Notes: generated from the letters alone by a model not told the origin. A DNA stretch of 64,000 nt from Desulforhopalus sp. IMCC35007 (GCF_005116575.1 NZ_SWCN01000006.1:186001-250000), one strand, 5' to 3'. Counted from the stretch's first letter, positions 35,418 to 44,792 are shown. Made by a program: numbers and translations.

Positions 35418-35474
35418 GTGAGGACGACCTCACCGCTCTAAAATGATTGGGGAAGCCCCCTCCACTCCCAGAGG
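35418..35474 (+). promoter_or_regulatory. Guanidine-II (mini-ykkC)-like riboswitch element
   Basis: Hairpin 1 is GTGAGG-ACGA-CCTCAC (35418-35433), a perfect 6-bp stem with the ACGR tetraloop that defines guanidine-II RNA. Hairpin 2 is GGGG (35449-35452)/CCCC around AAG or AAGC, 15 bases later; it lacks ACGR. After it CCTC (35459-35462) can pair with GAGG (35471-35474), the ribosome site of the exporter gene at 35484. A guanidine-responsive switch is plausible because SugE/Gdx exporters are the usual targets; the altered second loop makes it atypical. Confidence 0.6.
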
Positions 35475-35483
35475 ATAGGATCT

Positions 35484-35804
35484 ATGGCTTGGGTAATTCT
35501 CGTTTTTGCGGGGTTGTTTGAAACAGGTTGGGCAATTGGCTTAAAGTATTCAGACGGTTTTACGAAGTTGTGGCCGACCATTTGGACTGTTCTGGCGATG
35601 GTTGTCAGCCTGTGGTTGCTTGGTATTGCGTTGAAATCACTTCCGGTTGGTACTGCCTACAGCGTATGGGTTGGTGTCGGGGCCGTTGGTACTGTCGTTC
35701 TCGGTATTCTGTTGCTTGGTGAGCCCGTAAACTTTGGGCGGCTGATCAGCATCGCCTTTATTATTGCAGGAATCATCGGACTTAAACTAACGTCATCTGT
35801 TTGA
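35484..35804 (+). CDS. sugE: SMR-family guanidinium exporter (SugE/Gdx)
   Basis: A 106-residue small multidrug resistance protein with four helices: MAWVILVFAGLFETGWAIGLKYSDGF (the conserved membrane Glu at residue 13), LWLLGIALKSLPVGTAYSVWVGVGAVG, and GEPVNFGRLISIAFIIAGIIGLKL. These are Gdx/SugE rather than EmrE features. It would export guanidinium against proton import. Its upstream region has the guanidine-II-like element. Neighbouring DUF486 is also a half-size DMT protein but of another subfamily. Confidence 0.9.
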   Translation: MAWVILVFAGLFETGWAIGLKYSDGFTKLWPTIWTVLAMVVSLWLLGIALKSLPVGTAYSVWVGVGAVGTVVLGILLLGEPVNFGRLISIAFIIAGIIGLKLTSSV

Positions 35805-35862
35805 TAAAACTGAAAATGAAGAAGGCCTTCCGGTGCCTTGAACTGTTGCACATTTTAAATAC

Positions 35863-36118
35863 GACCAAAGGCTCTGCAGCCTTCGATGTTTTTGTCGTTA
35901 ATGCCCGGTTATCTGCAAGGATGGTTATTTGTTGAGAAAAGGTTTGTACGAATTTCTCGATGACACATCTGAGAAAAGCATTACAATTCTATCGCTGAAT
36001 TGAACATATCATAACAGGAATACAAGTTGTTGTATAAAGAGTTTTATCTCAACCCAGGTAGATATAAGACCCTTTTTTTCTATATTTATCTTGTGTAATC
36101 ATCCTTCTATTGAAGGAT
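35863..36118. other. Hairpins in the gene-free gap before the flavodiiron gene
   Basis: Nothing coding is seen in 35805-36172 (368 bases). AAGGCT-CTGC-AGCCTT (35868-35883), inside an outer ACGAC/GTCGT pair, may end sugE transcription. ATCCTTC-TATT-GAAGGAT (36101-36118) is a perfect 7-bp hairpin 55 bases before the flavodiiron start and may be an operator or leader structure. Confidence 0.4.
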
Positions 36119-36172
36119 AGTCAGTCTCAGGATCATTCAATTATTAACGTTTGAAAGTGGAGTAGTAAAGTA

Positions 36173-37402
36173 ATGAAAATTCATAAAGTTGTTGATGATA
36201 TTTATCGTCTTTCCACAAATATTGAAGATAACAAATATCTGTTTGAAGGTATTTGGCCGATTCCCCATGGCATATCTATTAACGGCTATCTGATCAAAGG
36301 GGAAAAAAATGTCATCATCGACTTGACTCAGGATATCTTTGATTTTCCAAAGGAAATTACTCAGCAGATGGAGGGGGTTGAACTGGGCATTGAGGATATT
36401 GATATCATTGTCATGAATCACATGGAGCCTGATCATTCCGGCTGGCTGAAGGCTTTTTGCGCACAGAACAGCAAGGCCATGATTTATTGCACCAAAAAAG
36501 CAATTCCCCTTTTGCAGGCTTTTGCCTCAGTACCAGCGGAACGTGCCATAGCGATAACCGACGGGATGGTTCTGGAGATTGGCGATTATGAGCTGCAGTT
36601 TTTTGATACGCCTAATATTCACTGGCCAGAAACCATGATGACCTACGAAAGAAAACGGGGGATTCTCTTTTCCTGTGATGCCTTTGGCTCATACGGCAGT
36701 ATTGATGAACATGCAATTTTTGACGATCAGATTTCTGAGGAAAAACATCAGTTTTTCGAAAATGAAGCGCTGCGCTACTATGCCAACATCGTTTCCACCT
36801 TTTCCCCCTTCGTGCTCAAAGGTCTTGAGAAGCTGCAAGGCCTGGATATCAAGGTGATCTGCCCTTCCCACGGCATTATCTGGCGCAATAATCCCAGTGT
36901 CATTATTGAGCATTACAAGCGTTATGCCTCCTACAGCAAAGGGCCTGCGGAAAGAGAAGTTACCATTGTCTGGAGCAGTATGTACGGTAACACTAAACAG
37001 GTGTTGAACATGGTGGTTGAGGTACTGCGAAAGAGAAAGATCCCTGTGCATATCTTTCAGGTGCCTGGCGATGAAATAGGCTATATTCTTGCCAGCGCCT
37101 GGAAGTCCGCGGGTCTGATATTTGGTATGCCTACCTATGAATATAAAATGTTTCCTCCCATGGCACACACCATTGAAGAACTGATGGTTAAAAAAGTTTC
37201 AAAAAAGAAAGTGTTCCGTTTTGGTTCATACGGTTGGGTCGGTGGTGCACAAAAAGATTTTGAAACAAAGACCGAAAAATCTGGATGGGATATTTTGGGC
37301 CACTATGAATGGCAGGGGGCACCAACTGAGGAGGACCAGCAGGCCATCAAAACCGCAGTGGAAGGGTATTGTGATGCCTTGATTGAATTTACCGAAAAAT
37401 AA
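36173..37402 (+). CDS. fprA: A-type flavodiiron protein (FprA, O2/NO reductase)
   Basis: A 409-residue flavodiiron protein, detoxifying oxygen or NO in anaerobes. The diiron site lies in the MBL domain: HMEPDHSGW near residue 83, then HWPETMMTY and a C-terminal His (CPSHGIIW). The flavodoxin domain (residues about 255-405) has WSSMYGNTKQ for FMN phosphate binding and SYGWVGGAQKDF. It has no rubredoxin domain, so an external rubredoxin or other donor is needed; no rubredoxin gene is adjacent. It is alone, with a terminator behind. Confidence 0.93.
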   Translation: MKIHKVVDDIYRLSTNIEDNKYLFEGIWPIPHGISINGYLIKGEKNVIIDLTQDIFDFPKEITQQMEGVELGIEDIDIIVMNHMEPDHSGWLKAFCAQNSKAMIYCTKKAIPLLQAFASVPAERAIAITDGMVLEIGDYELQFFDTPNIHWPETMMTYERKRGILFSCDAFGSYGSIDEHAIFDDQISEEKHQFFENEALRYYANIVSTFSPFVLKGLEKLQGLDIKVICPSHGIIWRNNPSVIIEHYKRYASYSKGPAEREVTIVWSSMYGNTKQVLNMVVEVLRKRKIPVHIFQVPGDEIGYILASAWKSAGLIFGMPTYEYKMFPPMAHTIEELMVKKVSKKKVFRFGSYGWVGGAQKDFETKTEKSGWDILGHYEWQGAPTEEDQQAIKTAVEGYCDALIEFTEK

Positions 37403-37469
37403 GCTGTGATCGTGCAGGGTACGTCTTTATGCGTTCTCTATACGGATGATGTGTCCACGTTACCGTCCC

Positions 37470-37502
37470 AAAACGGTCTGTAATCTACCACAGACCGTTT
37501 TT
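37470..37502 (+). terminator. Intrinsic terminator after fprA
   Basis: AAAACGGTCTGT (37470-37481) and ACAGACCGTTTT (37490-37501) form a perfect 12-bp stem with an 8-base loop and end in a T run. In the rest of the 37403-37743 gap I see no gene. Confidence 0.85.
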
Positions 37503-37743
37503 CAGTAACTCAGTTGGTACCCCGAGAACAAGGGTGGCTGTCATTTAAACCCATCTCAAGTGGATGCCTTTAGAGGTCCATCGGGTAAAGCGGCTTCCTG
37601 TCTTCAGGTAAGTGTGATTTTTGCGGGAAGTGCAAAAAGCTTCTTAAGCTGGTATCACGAGCTGTAGCGACAATGTCTTTTTATGGGAGTTTTGACGATT
37701 GGGTTGGAGTGTCGAATGCTATGGGTTGTATTGGTGATAAAAT

Positions 37744-38337
37744 ATGACAGAATTTATTGCAAATATTCATTTTCAGGCGCTCGCTGAAAAAGATCCGCAG
37801 GATGTCTGCCGTCGTACAGGCTGTCATTATAATGTAGCAGACGCCTGCTATAGCTTGCCTGTATGGGGGAGCACATGTACCATATATCCCCATTCCTCTG
37901 TTATTCACTATCGAGAACAAAAGGATCAGCTGTTCCATGAGTATTTTTCTCTTTTTGCAATGCACTATCTTCTCGGGGCAAAAAATATCGAGATATCAGG
38001 TAAGTGGGTTTCAGAAAAAGATTTTGCAGGGGGCACAACATTTTTTCGCGGCCCCCATGAAATTCCAACGCATTTAATATCACAGAAGTACCTCAATACG
38101 GTCAGTGGATTTGTAAAGAGGTGTGAGCTATTGCGGGGGGGCCCTCTGGATATGGCCGATGCTGCCTATTGTTTCAAGATCACTTCTGGCATCCCGGTGG
38201 CGGTATTATACTGGGCTGGCGATGAGGATTTCCCTGCGGAGTCGAAAATCCTCTATGACAGCACCATTGTTGAACACCTTGCCCTGGATATAGTTTATGC
38301 CCTGGCAGTAGGGATCTGCCATAGATTGGCAGGCTGA
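37744..38337 (+). CDS. DUF3786 protein
   Basis: A 197-residue protein matching DUF3786: EKDPQDVCRRTGCHYNVADACYSLPVWG at the N-terminus, AMHYLLGAKN and FPAESKILYD later. The domain occurs in strict anaerobes, often near corrinoid or Fe-S enzymes. Cys residues at the N-terminus (CRRTGC...C) could bind metal. No function is known. It converges with the MarC gene. Confidence 0.85.
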   Translation: MTEFIANIHFQALAEKDPQDVCRRTGCHYNVADACYSLPVWGSTCTIYPHSSVIHYREQKDQLFHEYFSLFAMHYLLGAKNIEISGKWVSEKDFAGGTTFFRGPHEIPTHLISQKYLNTVSGFVKRCELLRGGPLDMADAAYCFKITSGIPVAVLYWAGDEDFPAESKILYDSTIVEHLALDIVYALAVGICHRLAG

Positions 38338-38392
38338 TTGTCGTGGAGGTCTATCCTCAGCAATACCTTATTGGCTTGCGATAGAGATAATA

Positions 38393-38420
38393 GATGAGCG
38401 CCTGCTCATTAGCGCTCATC
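38393..38420. terminator. Hairpin between convergent DUF3786 and marC genes
   Basis: GATGAGCGC (38393-38401) and GCGCTCATC (38412-38420) pair over 9 bases around a 10-base loop. AATTTT follows on the plus strand. Probably a shared terminator. Confidence 0.65.
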
Positions 38421-38450
38421 ATCGAATTTTGTCATATTTGAGGCATACCC

Positions 38451-39053
38451 TCAGTTGAGATGGAGAAAATTCTGTACACCGGTGAAGATAATCTGCGCTG
38501 CAATGGCGGAGACAAAAAGGCCTGTTATTTTGGGCAGGATGACCAGCCCCTGTTCTCCGATGAGGCGCTTTACACTGGATGAGAGATAGAGGATGATGCC
38601 CACACTTATGACCGCGAGAAAAACGGCAATTCCAATTATAAGTTTTTCTGTCAGGCTCTCCGCCTCCGCACCGGTGACCAGCAGCATCCCGATAACGCCA
38701 GGGCCGACGGTCATGGGCATAGCAAGGGGAACAATTGCTATATCACTGCTGTTGGCATGTTTTTTAGTGTCATCTTTTTCAGCAATCATCGTTATCGCTG
38801 AAAGAAAAAGGATAGTTCCTGCTCCAATTCTAAAGGCATCAAGTGTGATTCCGAAGAGCTCAAAAATATATTTTCCAAAAAGATAAAAAACGAAAGAGCT
38901 GATCATGACACCAACAGTCACCCGAACAGCTGTCCTTTTCTTTTCGATGTCATCAAAATCTTTGGTCAAAGATATGAAAGCCGAAAGTACAAAGAATGGT
39001 GTGAGAATGAAAAATATTTTCAGGTAAAAATTAATAAAAGTCTGTACTATCAA
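38451..39053 (-). CDS. MarC-family membrane protein
   Basis: A 200-residue membrane protein of the MarC/YchE family, with six predicted helices. FFILTPFFVLSAFISLTKDF begins the domain, FGITLDAFRIGAGTILFLSA follows, and VPLAMPMTVGPGVIGML is the family’s signature. Function is unknown; no antibiotic-resistance role has been confirmed for the family. Confidence 0.88.
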   Translation of the reverse strand: MIVQTFINFYLKIFFILTPFFVLSAFISLTKDFDDIEKKRTAVRVTVGVMISSFVFYLFGKYIFELFGITLDAFRIGAGTILFLSAITMIAEKDDTKKHANSSDIAIVPLAMPMTVGPGVIGMLLVTGAEAESLTEKLIIGIAVFLAVISVGIILYLSSSVKRLIGEQGLVILPKITGLFVSAIAAQIIFTGVQNFLHLN

Positions 39054-39293
39054 TGTGTTACTCCGTGTAAATTTTCTTGTGTAATTGTCTTGCGGGAAAG
39101 TCCCGGTAGTAGGATAATATTGAATATTAATCAGGACTCTCTATAAAAAGATATGCGGGAACAATGTACACTGTGAAGCTTGAGTATTCAAAAATATTTA
39201 TCAAGCTTTATTTTAGGTGAATGTAAAACGATTGGGTCAACAGATGTACCTTGGTCTGTCTGTTACAGGGCAATGACATGCCTTTTATGCCTT

Positions 39294-40160
39294 CTACACA
39301 CCCCTTATATGCTGGACACTATAATCGCTCAGGTCTGCGAAGAGCAGATTGCCGCGTAAACAGGACTTTTTGCCAAGAATGATATTGACTACTTCAGCGC
39401 ATTCAATGGAAGCCATGAATGCGGCGGTATAGGCAAGAGTTCCAAGGGAGGCCTCTACGCCCCTCTGAGGGGCTTTTTCCGGGTCGCCATAGACAGTTTT
39501 CAGACTATTTTTACCTGGCTCGATTAATGTTGCCTGACCGCTGCAACCGGCAATGGCTGCAGAGACCATGGGGATATTGAGTCCCTTACATATTTTTTCG
39601 AGAACGAATCGGTCTGTTATTGTGTCCAGGCAGTCGATGACACAGTCTACTGTTGCCAGGAGTTCAGGGCCATTTTCCTGATTTAAAAAAAATGCATGGC
39701 CGGTGATGCGGGTGGCTGGATTCAGCTGGCCAACTCTGGTTGTTGCCACCTCAGCTTTTGAGGTGCCGAGATTAGAAGTCGTGCAAAGCTGCTGGCGATT
39801 GAGGTTCGTTTCATCAAAAACATCACCATCAATCAAGGTGAGGTTGCCGACTCCAAGTCGGGCCAGGAGTTCGGTCACAGCGCCTCCAAGTCCACCGAGA
39901 CCAATAACTGCAACACTTGCCCTGTGGAGCTTTTGCTGGTCCCTGAGGGAGAGAAAACGCTGGTTGCGTGAAAATCGTATTGGAGTTATGCCACAGGCAA
40001 GGGCAAGACCCTCAATGTCATAGAGTTCAGCACCTGTTCTTTGTGCAATTTCCAATTCTTTTATCAGGCTGATTCCATGATATACGCTACCGTCCGGTCT
40101 CTGTTTCTCTTCAGAACAGTCCTTGAGAAGAGTACGTATCTTTTCTCTCATAGATTGCAT
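39294..40160 (-). CDS. ThiF/MoeB/HesA-family E1-like adenylyltransferase
   Basis: A 288-residue E1-like protein. VAVIGLGGLGGAVTELLARLGVGNLTLIDGDVFDETNLNRQ is split here as VAVIGLGGLGGAVTELL plus GDVFDETNLNRQ, the ATP site and the Arg that contacts ATP. CVIDCLDTITDRF and the region around CSGQATLI fit HesA/MoeB/ThiF. The CxxC zinc pairs of MoeB are not visible. An N-terminal 70-residue extension with IRFSRNQRFLSL precedes the domain. It may activate a MoaD/ThiS-type sulfur carrier; the partner is not in the window. Confidence 0.85.
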   Translation of the reverse strand: MQSMREKIRTLLKDCSEEKQRPDGSVYHGISLIKELEIAQRTGAELYDIEGLALACGITPIRFSRNQRFLSLRDQQKLHRASVAVIGLGGLGGAVTELLARLGVGNLTLIDGDVFDETNLNRQQLCTTSNLGTSKAEVATTRVGQLNPATRITGHAFFLNQENGPELLATVDCVIDCLDTITDRFVLEKICKGLNIPMVSAAIAGCSGQATLIEPGKNSLKTVYGDPEKAPQRGVEASLGTLAYTAAFMASIECAEVVNIILGKKSCLRGNLLFADLSDYSVQHIRGV

Positions 40161-40393
40161 GTTTTTGTATTTGCCTTTGTGGTATAGTTGATACCAACTT
40201 CATCAGTTGGTAAAGGTTATCGGTTGCAACGAAAAAAGCAGGTCGTTTCAGTCTAGATGATACAGGGATTTGCAACTCATCATAGATTATAGTATAAAAG
40301 CGGATACAAAGAACCCCATTGTCGGTTGGTGTTTTTTCAGACAGCGTGGAGAAACATTTAGGTTTGGCAACTATACAGTATTGGATTGATTAT

Positions 40394-41266
40394 ATGAAAA
40401 CAGATAAATCTAAAAGAAGGTTTTTCAAAAAGTTACAAAAAAAAATATCCGGTGCTCAGGAGGATAAGTCAGTTGCTACGCAACAATTGGCCGGGGAAGA
40501 AATGCAGCACATGCTTGAGCTCTTTGAGGCGGTCAAAAGAAATCCCGGACATTTGACGGGATGGGATTTTGATAGAGCGTTTGATTTTATTGAAAGATAT
40601 CCTGATACCGGTCAGGCGGAGATCCTGATCGGCCAAATGTATGCGACGACTGGAACGCAACTCAAAGGCCTGAGTTATGCCAGTGCTGTCAAGGTTATTG
40701 AGCGGATGCCCGGTCATGCAGGAACGGACTCTATCATCAAGGGAATGTATAAAATTGAGGAAGATTACATCGAAGAGCTTCGTTCGGATGTTATTGCCCA
40801 AATGCTGACGATTATCCCTGATCATCCCCTGGCAGAGCAGTTGACCACGGCGCTGGCGCGTAAAAATCTGACCAATGCCTATGATTTCATCACTGCAAAC
40901 CCTGATAATGTCTACACCAGAACCTTGATCAAGGCGATGTTTGATCGAGATCCAAATATTGCTATTCTTCTGTTACAAGAGAAGTTGGATCATCCACAAG
41001 TAACCAGTATTTTTGATGGAATCTACAATATTACCGATGAGAAATCGCTTAAAAAGCTGACCCCCAATGCTATCATCTTTATCCTCGAGGTCGCACCTGA
41101 TCATCCCAAAGTTAAAGAGATGCTGGAAATAATGGTGGAGAGCAACTACGTTAAAGCCTATGATTTTGCAATGACGCATCCGGATCATTCACTGGTTGAG
41201 GATTTGAAAAAATATATCATTACCCGTAAACCGGAATTAAAGACACTCTTCGACAACCGTCAGTGA
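40394..41266 (+). CDS. Helical repeat (solenoid-like) protein, unknown function
   Basis: A 290-residue cytoplasmic protein made of repeated units. A Pro-[Asp/Gly]-[His/Thr/Asn] turn recurs at residues 51, 70, 106, 142, 170, about 198 (LDHP), 235 and 263, mostly spaced by 28 or 36 residues. Each follows a helix such as AYDFITANP or IIFILEVAP and is followed by a helix with Leu/Ile at regular places. This is the pattern of an alpha-alpha solenoid, resembling TPR/HEAT but not recognised as either. The first 45 residues are highly basic (KSKRRFFKKLQKK). The ATG at 40394 is chosen over a TTG at 40319. Binding of protein or nucleic acid is inferred. Confidence 0.7.
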   Translation: MKTDKSKRRFFKKLQKKISGAQEDKSVATQQLAGEEMQHMLELFEAVKRNPGHLTGWDFDRAFDFIERYPDTGQAEILIGQMYATTGTQLKGLSYASAVKVIERMPGHAGTDSIIKGMYKIEEDYIEELRSDVIAQMLTIIPDHPLAEQLTTALARKNLTNAYDFITANPDNVYTRTLIKAMFDRDPNIAILLLQEKLDHPQVTSIFDGIYNITDEKSLKKLTPNAIIFILEVAPDHPKVKEMLEIMVESNYVKAYDFAMTHPDHSLVEDLKKYIITRKPELKTLFDNRQ

Positions 41267-41310
41267 GTCGGTTTCCGTTTTTCTCTTGGGCAAATCGAAT
41301 AATCGGTAAA

Positions 41311-41357
41311 AAACAAACGGCCCCGAATCTTATAAAAGATTCGGGGCCGTTTGTTTT
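41311..41357. terminator. Strong bidirectional terminator
   Basis: A 21-bp perfect stem joins 41311-41331 and 41336-41356 around an ATAA loop; the centre is GC-rich (CGGCCCCGAATCTT). T-rich on the right and A-rich on the left, it ends the repeat-protein gene on the plus strand and the aconitase transcript on the minus strand. Confidence 0.93.
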
Positions 41358-41519
41358 CTTTGTCTCTGTTGCCGGGCTTATTCGAGCAAGGAGTATTTTT
41401 AGTGCCTTACTGTTGAAAGCTTGTCATAAAAAACAAGAAACGAACAAGCACTTTTAACATTAAGGACTTGAATATATCACCAAGGCACTTATCCCGGCTT
41501 ACTTTCCCGTTTACCGGGG

Positions 41520-44177
41520 TTAGTCCGCCTTAATCATCTCTCTCAGGACGTAGGGCAGGATGCCACCATGGAGGAAGTAGGTGACGTCAACCTCAGTGTC
41601 AAGGCGCGCAGTGACCTCAAAATCGAGGGTCGAGCCATCTTCCCTTTTGGCGGTGACCTTGAGGCTCTTTCGAGGACTGATATCAGCGAGCCCCTCTATA
41701 CTGAACAGCTCGGTTCCGGTGAGGCCAAGGGATTGAATAGATTCTCCTTCTTTGAAAACAAGCGGTAACAGCCCCATACCCACAAGATTATTACGGTGAA
41801 TCCGCTCAAAAGACTCGGCTATAACAGCTCGTATTCCTAATAGATTTGCTCCTTTTGCCGCCCAATCCCTGGAGGAACCGGTTCCGTACTCCTTGCCTGC
41901 AAGGACGATAAGTGGTATCGACTCATTTCGGTAGGCAACGGATGCATCGTAATTAAACATCTCCCTCATTTCAGGTTGTTTGAGGGTGAACGCACCTTCT
42001 TTTGGAGCAATCATCTTGTTTTTTATACGAATATTACCAAAAGTGCCCCGCATCATCACTTCGTGATTGCCCCGCCTTGAACCATAGGAGTTAAAGTCTA
42101 CAGGGTTAACACCTTGTTCCATGAGATACTGACCGGCAGGATACTCTTCAGGGATCGCGCCAGCAGGAGAAATATGGTCGGTTGTGACGGTGTCACCAAG
42201 CAGTAAAAACGTGCGTGCATCCACGATATCTTTTGCTGCAGCAGGCGTCAGGCTGAAACTGTCAAAGTAGGGGGGCTTTTTGATATAGGTGGATTGAGGG
42301 TCCCAGTTATAGGTCGTGCCTTCTTTTACGGGAAGCTTTTTCCAGAATTCATCTCCATCGAAGATAGCTTTGTATTCGGTTAAAAAAGCCTGCTGTGTTA
42401 CATATTTGTCGACGAGTTCCTGAATCTCTTCCGCTTTTGGCCAGAGATCAGCGAGATATACAGGTTCACCGTTAGGGTCATACGACAGAGGCTCTGAGGT
42501 AAGATCGATATCCACTCTTCCAGCTATGGCAAAGGCCAGTACCAGCATTGGAGAAGCGAGGTAGTTGGATTGAATCTTCTGATGAATCCTCGCCTCGAAA
42601 TTTCTATTGCCCGAGAGAACCGCCGCAACGTTGAGGTGGTTGTTGGTAATGACCTGTTCAAGCTCAGGGTTGAGTGGCCCGCTGTTACCAATACAGGTTG
42701 TGCAGCCAAAGGCGGTTATGTGAAAACCAAGGGCTTCATAATAGGGCATAAGACCACTCTGATTGAGGTAGTTGCTGACGACTTTGGAGCCTGGGGCAAA
42801 GGAAGTCTTGACGTAACCGGGTACCTTGAGCCCGCGTTTTACTGCTTCCTTGGCGATAAGACCTGCACCAAGGAGAACGTGTGGATTTGAGGTGTTCGTG
42901 CAGGAAGTAATCGCAGCGATAACAACGCTGCCATCTCCAATTTTTTCTGCCTTGTTGTTCATCATAAATTCGATGGGCTTTTGCAGCTTCCTGTCAGAGA
43001 GGGCTTTGAATGCTGTTGCCATTTGTGACAGGGGAACACGGTCCTGGGGTCTTGCGGGGCCTGCAAGAGAAGGTTCGACACTGTTGAGGTCAAACTCGAT
43101 GACTTGAGTGTACTCTCTTTTATCACTCTCTTCGTAAAAAAGGCCACTGCCCTTGGCTACCGCCTCAGTAACCGCCGCATGGTGGTTTCTGCCGGTGAGC
43201 TTGAGGTATTCTATGGTTTTGTCATCAATGGGGAAAAAACCCAGTGTGGCGCCGTACTCAGGGGTCATATTGGAAATGGTGGCTCTGTCAGGTATGGATA
43301 GGTTTTGCATTCCAGGGCCAAAATACTCGACGAATTTCTCGACCACCTTTGCTTTACGTAACAGTTCGGTGAGGGTCAGCACCAGATCTGTTGCCGTGAT
43401 TCCGGCTTTGAGTTTTCCAACCATCCGGACACCAACGACCTCGGGAATGGACATATAGTAGGGTTGCCCGAGCATGACTGCTTCTGCCTCAATGCCACCT
43501 ACTCCCCAACCCATAACTCCGATTCCGTTGATCATGGTGGTGTGGGAATCAAGTCCTACAACTGTGTCAGGATAGGCGATTTTCGTCTCTCCATCCTCTT
43601 CAGTTATGGTGACCCTGCCAAGGTGCTCTAGGTTGACCTGGTGACAGATGCCCGAATTTGGAGGGACAACCTTGAAATTGTCAAAACTTGATTGTGCCCA
43701 TTTAAAGACGGCATAGCGCTCACCATTACGTTCATATTCCTTGGAAACATTACTGGTGAGACTGTTGTGGGTCCCGGAAAAGTCGACCTGAACGGAATGG
43801 TCTGCGACCAGCTCGACGGGCACCTTTGGATTGACAATGGCAGGATCATGGCCGAGATCTTTTACCGCATCGCGAAGGGCTGCTATGTCGACGACGGCAG
43901 GGACTCCTGTGAAATCCTGCATAAGAACGCGGGCCGGGTGGTAGGGGATTTCGACAGGTTGATCATAGTTCTTTTGCCAATTGGTAATAGTGGTTAAATC
44001 CTTTTCGGTTACTATTTTACCATCCAGTTTTCGCAGCAGGTTTTCAACGAGAATACGAATGGTGTAGGGGAGTCTGTCTATATTACCAACGCCTTTTTTT
44101 GCGAGTTCACGCAGGTCAAAAAAGTTGTAGCTTGCATCATTGACCTGTATTTGCTGCATGAAGTCTTTCTTGATCAT
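41520..44177 (-). CDS. acnA: Aconitate hydratase A (AcnA type)
   Basis: An 885-residue aconitase/iron regulatory protein type enzyme, interconverting citrate and isocitrate. The 4Fe-4S ligands appear in AAITSCTNTSNP and GCTTCIGNSGPL. RVLMQDFTGVPAVVDIAALRDA, DSHTTMINGIGVMGWGVGGIEAE and GTGSSRDWAAKG are AcnA motifs. Length matches AcnA rather than mitochondrial-type AcnB. The start with GAGGAG is close to the ATG (spacing 3); a second Met is at residue 7. In this anaerobe it serves the TCA or reductive branch. Confidence 0.95.
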   Translation of the reverse strand: MIKKDFMQQIQVNDASYNFFDLRELAKKGVGNIDRLPYTIRILVENLLRKLDGKIVTEKDLTTITNWQKNYDQPVEIPYHPARVLMQDFTGVPAVVDIAALRDAVKDLGHDPAIVNPKVPVELVADHSVQVDFSGTHNSLTSNVSKEYERNGERYAVFKWAQSSFDNFKVVPPNSGICHQVNLEHLGRVTITEEDGETKIAYPDTVVGLDSHTTMINGIGVMGWGVGGIEAEAVMLGQPYYMSIPEVVGVRMVGKLKAGITATDLVLTLTELLRKAKVVEKFVEYFGPGMQNLSIPDRATISNMTPEYGATLGFFPIDDKTIEYLKLTGRNHHAAVTEAVAKGSGLFYEESDKREYTQVIEFDLNSVEPSLAGPARPQDRVPLSQMATAFKALSDRKLQKPIEFMMNNKAEKIGDGSVVIAAITSCTNTSNPHVLLGAGLIAKEAVKRGLKVPGYVKTSFAPGSKVVSNYLNQSGLMPYYEALGFHITAFGCTTCIGNSGPLNPELEQVITNNHLNVAAVLSGNRNFEARIHQKIQSNYLASPMLVLAFAIAGRVDIDLTSEPLSYDPNGEPVYLADLWPKAEEIQELVDKYVTQQAFLTEYKAIFDGDEFWKKLPVKEGTTYNWDPQSTYIKKPPYFDSFSLTPAAAKDIVDARTFLLLGDTVTTDHISPAGAIPEEYPAGQYLMEQGVNPVDFNSYGSRRGNHEVMMRGTFGNIRIKNKMIAPKEGAFTLKQPEMREMFNYDASVAYRNESIPLIVLAGKEYGTGSSRDWAAKGANLLGIRAVIAESFERIHRNNLVGMGLLPLVFKEGESIQSLGLTGTELFSIEGLADISPRKSLKVTAKREDGSTLDFEVTARLDTEVDVTYFLHGGILPYVLREMIKAD

Positions 44178-44312
44178 ATTCTCCTCACAAATGGTGATGT
44201 TGCGTTTTTAAGTACAGGTTGAAAAGCAGGTTTCGGCCCTGAAAGCTGTCGTGTATGGGAGGTCTGTTCCAGCAGTATTCCGGGGTGATAACGTTTTATG
44301 CCGCTGTTGTTT

Positions 44313-44792
44313 CTATTCTAATGGTTGTCCCCTTGAAGTAAAGGATATCCCCAGTTGTGACTGAGTACCGATCATGACCGTTTCAACTATGGGGGGGTTG
44401 GTTGGTTCCAGAGCTTTCCAGGTAACGATGAAATTTGCCCCTGAGCCGCCGGTATTATCTTTTTGGGGAACGACAAAACGTTCAGAGCCGAGGGGACCGA
44501 GGGCGAGGGGCTTAGAAATATACTTTTTAACGAGTGCACCTTCGGTCTCATAGTAGTCAACTGTGGTAATCTCTATGGAGTTTTTCGGATCGATGTTACG
44601 GATACTGAGAGTGACGGAAAGGAGCAGTGGGGACTCCTTGTTGCCGTGGTATATATGTGAGTAGGCAGGAATATAGATATCCTGTCCCCGTGAGAGTCGA
44701 CTTGGCTGTTCAGCCAGACAGAGGGAAGAAAAACAGAGATAAAAGCAGAACAACAGTGCACTCAGTGAAAGTAATCTGGATGTTTTTCGCAT
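44313..44792 (-). CDS. DUF3124 exported protein
   Basis: A 159-residue secreted protein of the DUF3124 family. A signal peptide of about 27 residues ends at ...SLCLA. The mature domain has RGQDIYIPAYSHIYHGNKES, LSVTLSIRNID, ITTVDYYETEGALVKKYI and GSGANFIVTWKA, all in line with the family. It is probably a periplasmic protein with a beta-sandwich (Ig-like) fold. Function unknown. Confidence 0.83.
   Translation of the reverse strand: MRKTSRLLSLSALLFCFYLCFSSLCLAEQPSRLSRGQDIYIPAYSHIYHGNKESPLLLSVTLSIRNIDPKNSIEITTVDYYETEGALVKKYISKPLALGPLGSERFVVPQKDNTGGSGANFIVTWKALEPTNPPIVETVMIGTQSQLGISFTSRGQPLE

Noticed and set aside
34032-35804. Array of small same-strand genes that resembles integron cassettes
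   Set aside because: No attC-like pairs of GTTRRRY and RYYYAAC with inverted repeats were found between the genes, and no integrase is present.
37503-37743. Possible tRNA or small RNA in the gap before the DUF3786 gene
   Set aside because: No cloverleaf, terminator or promoter pattern could be assembled.
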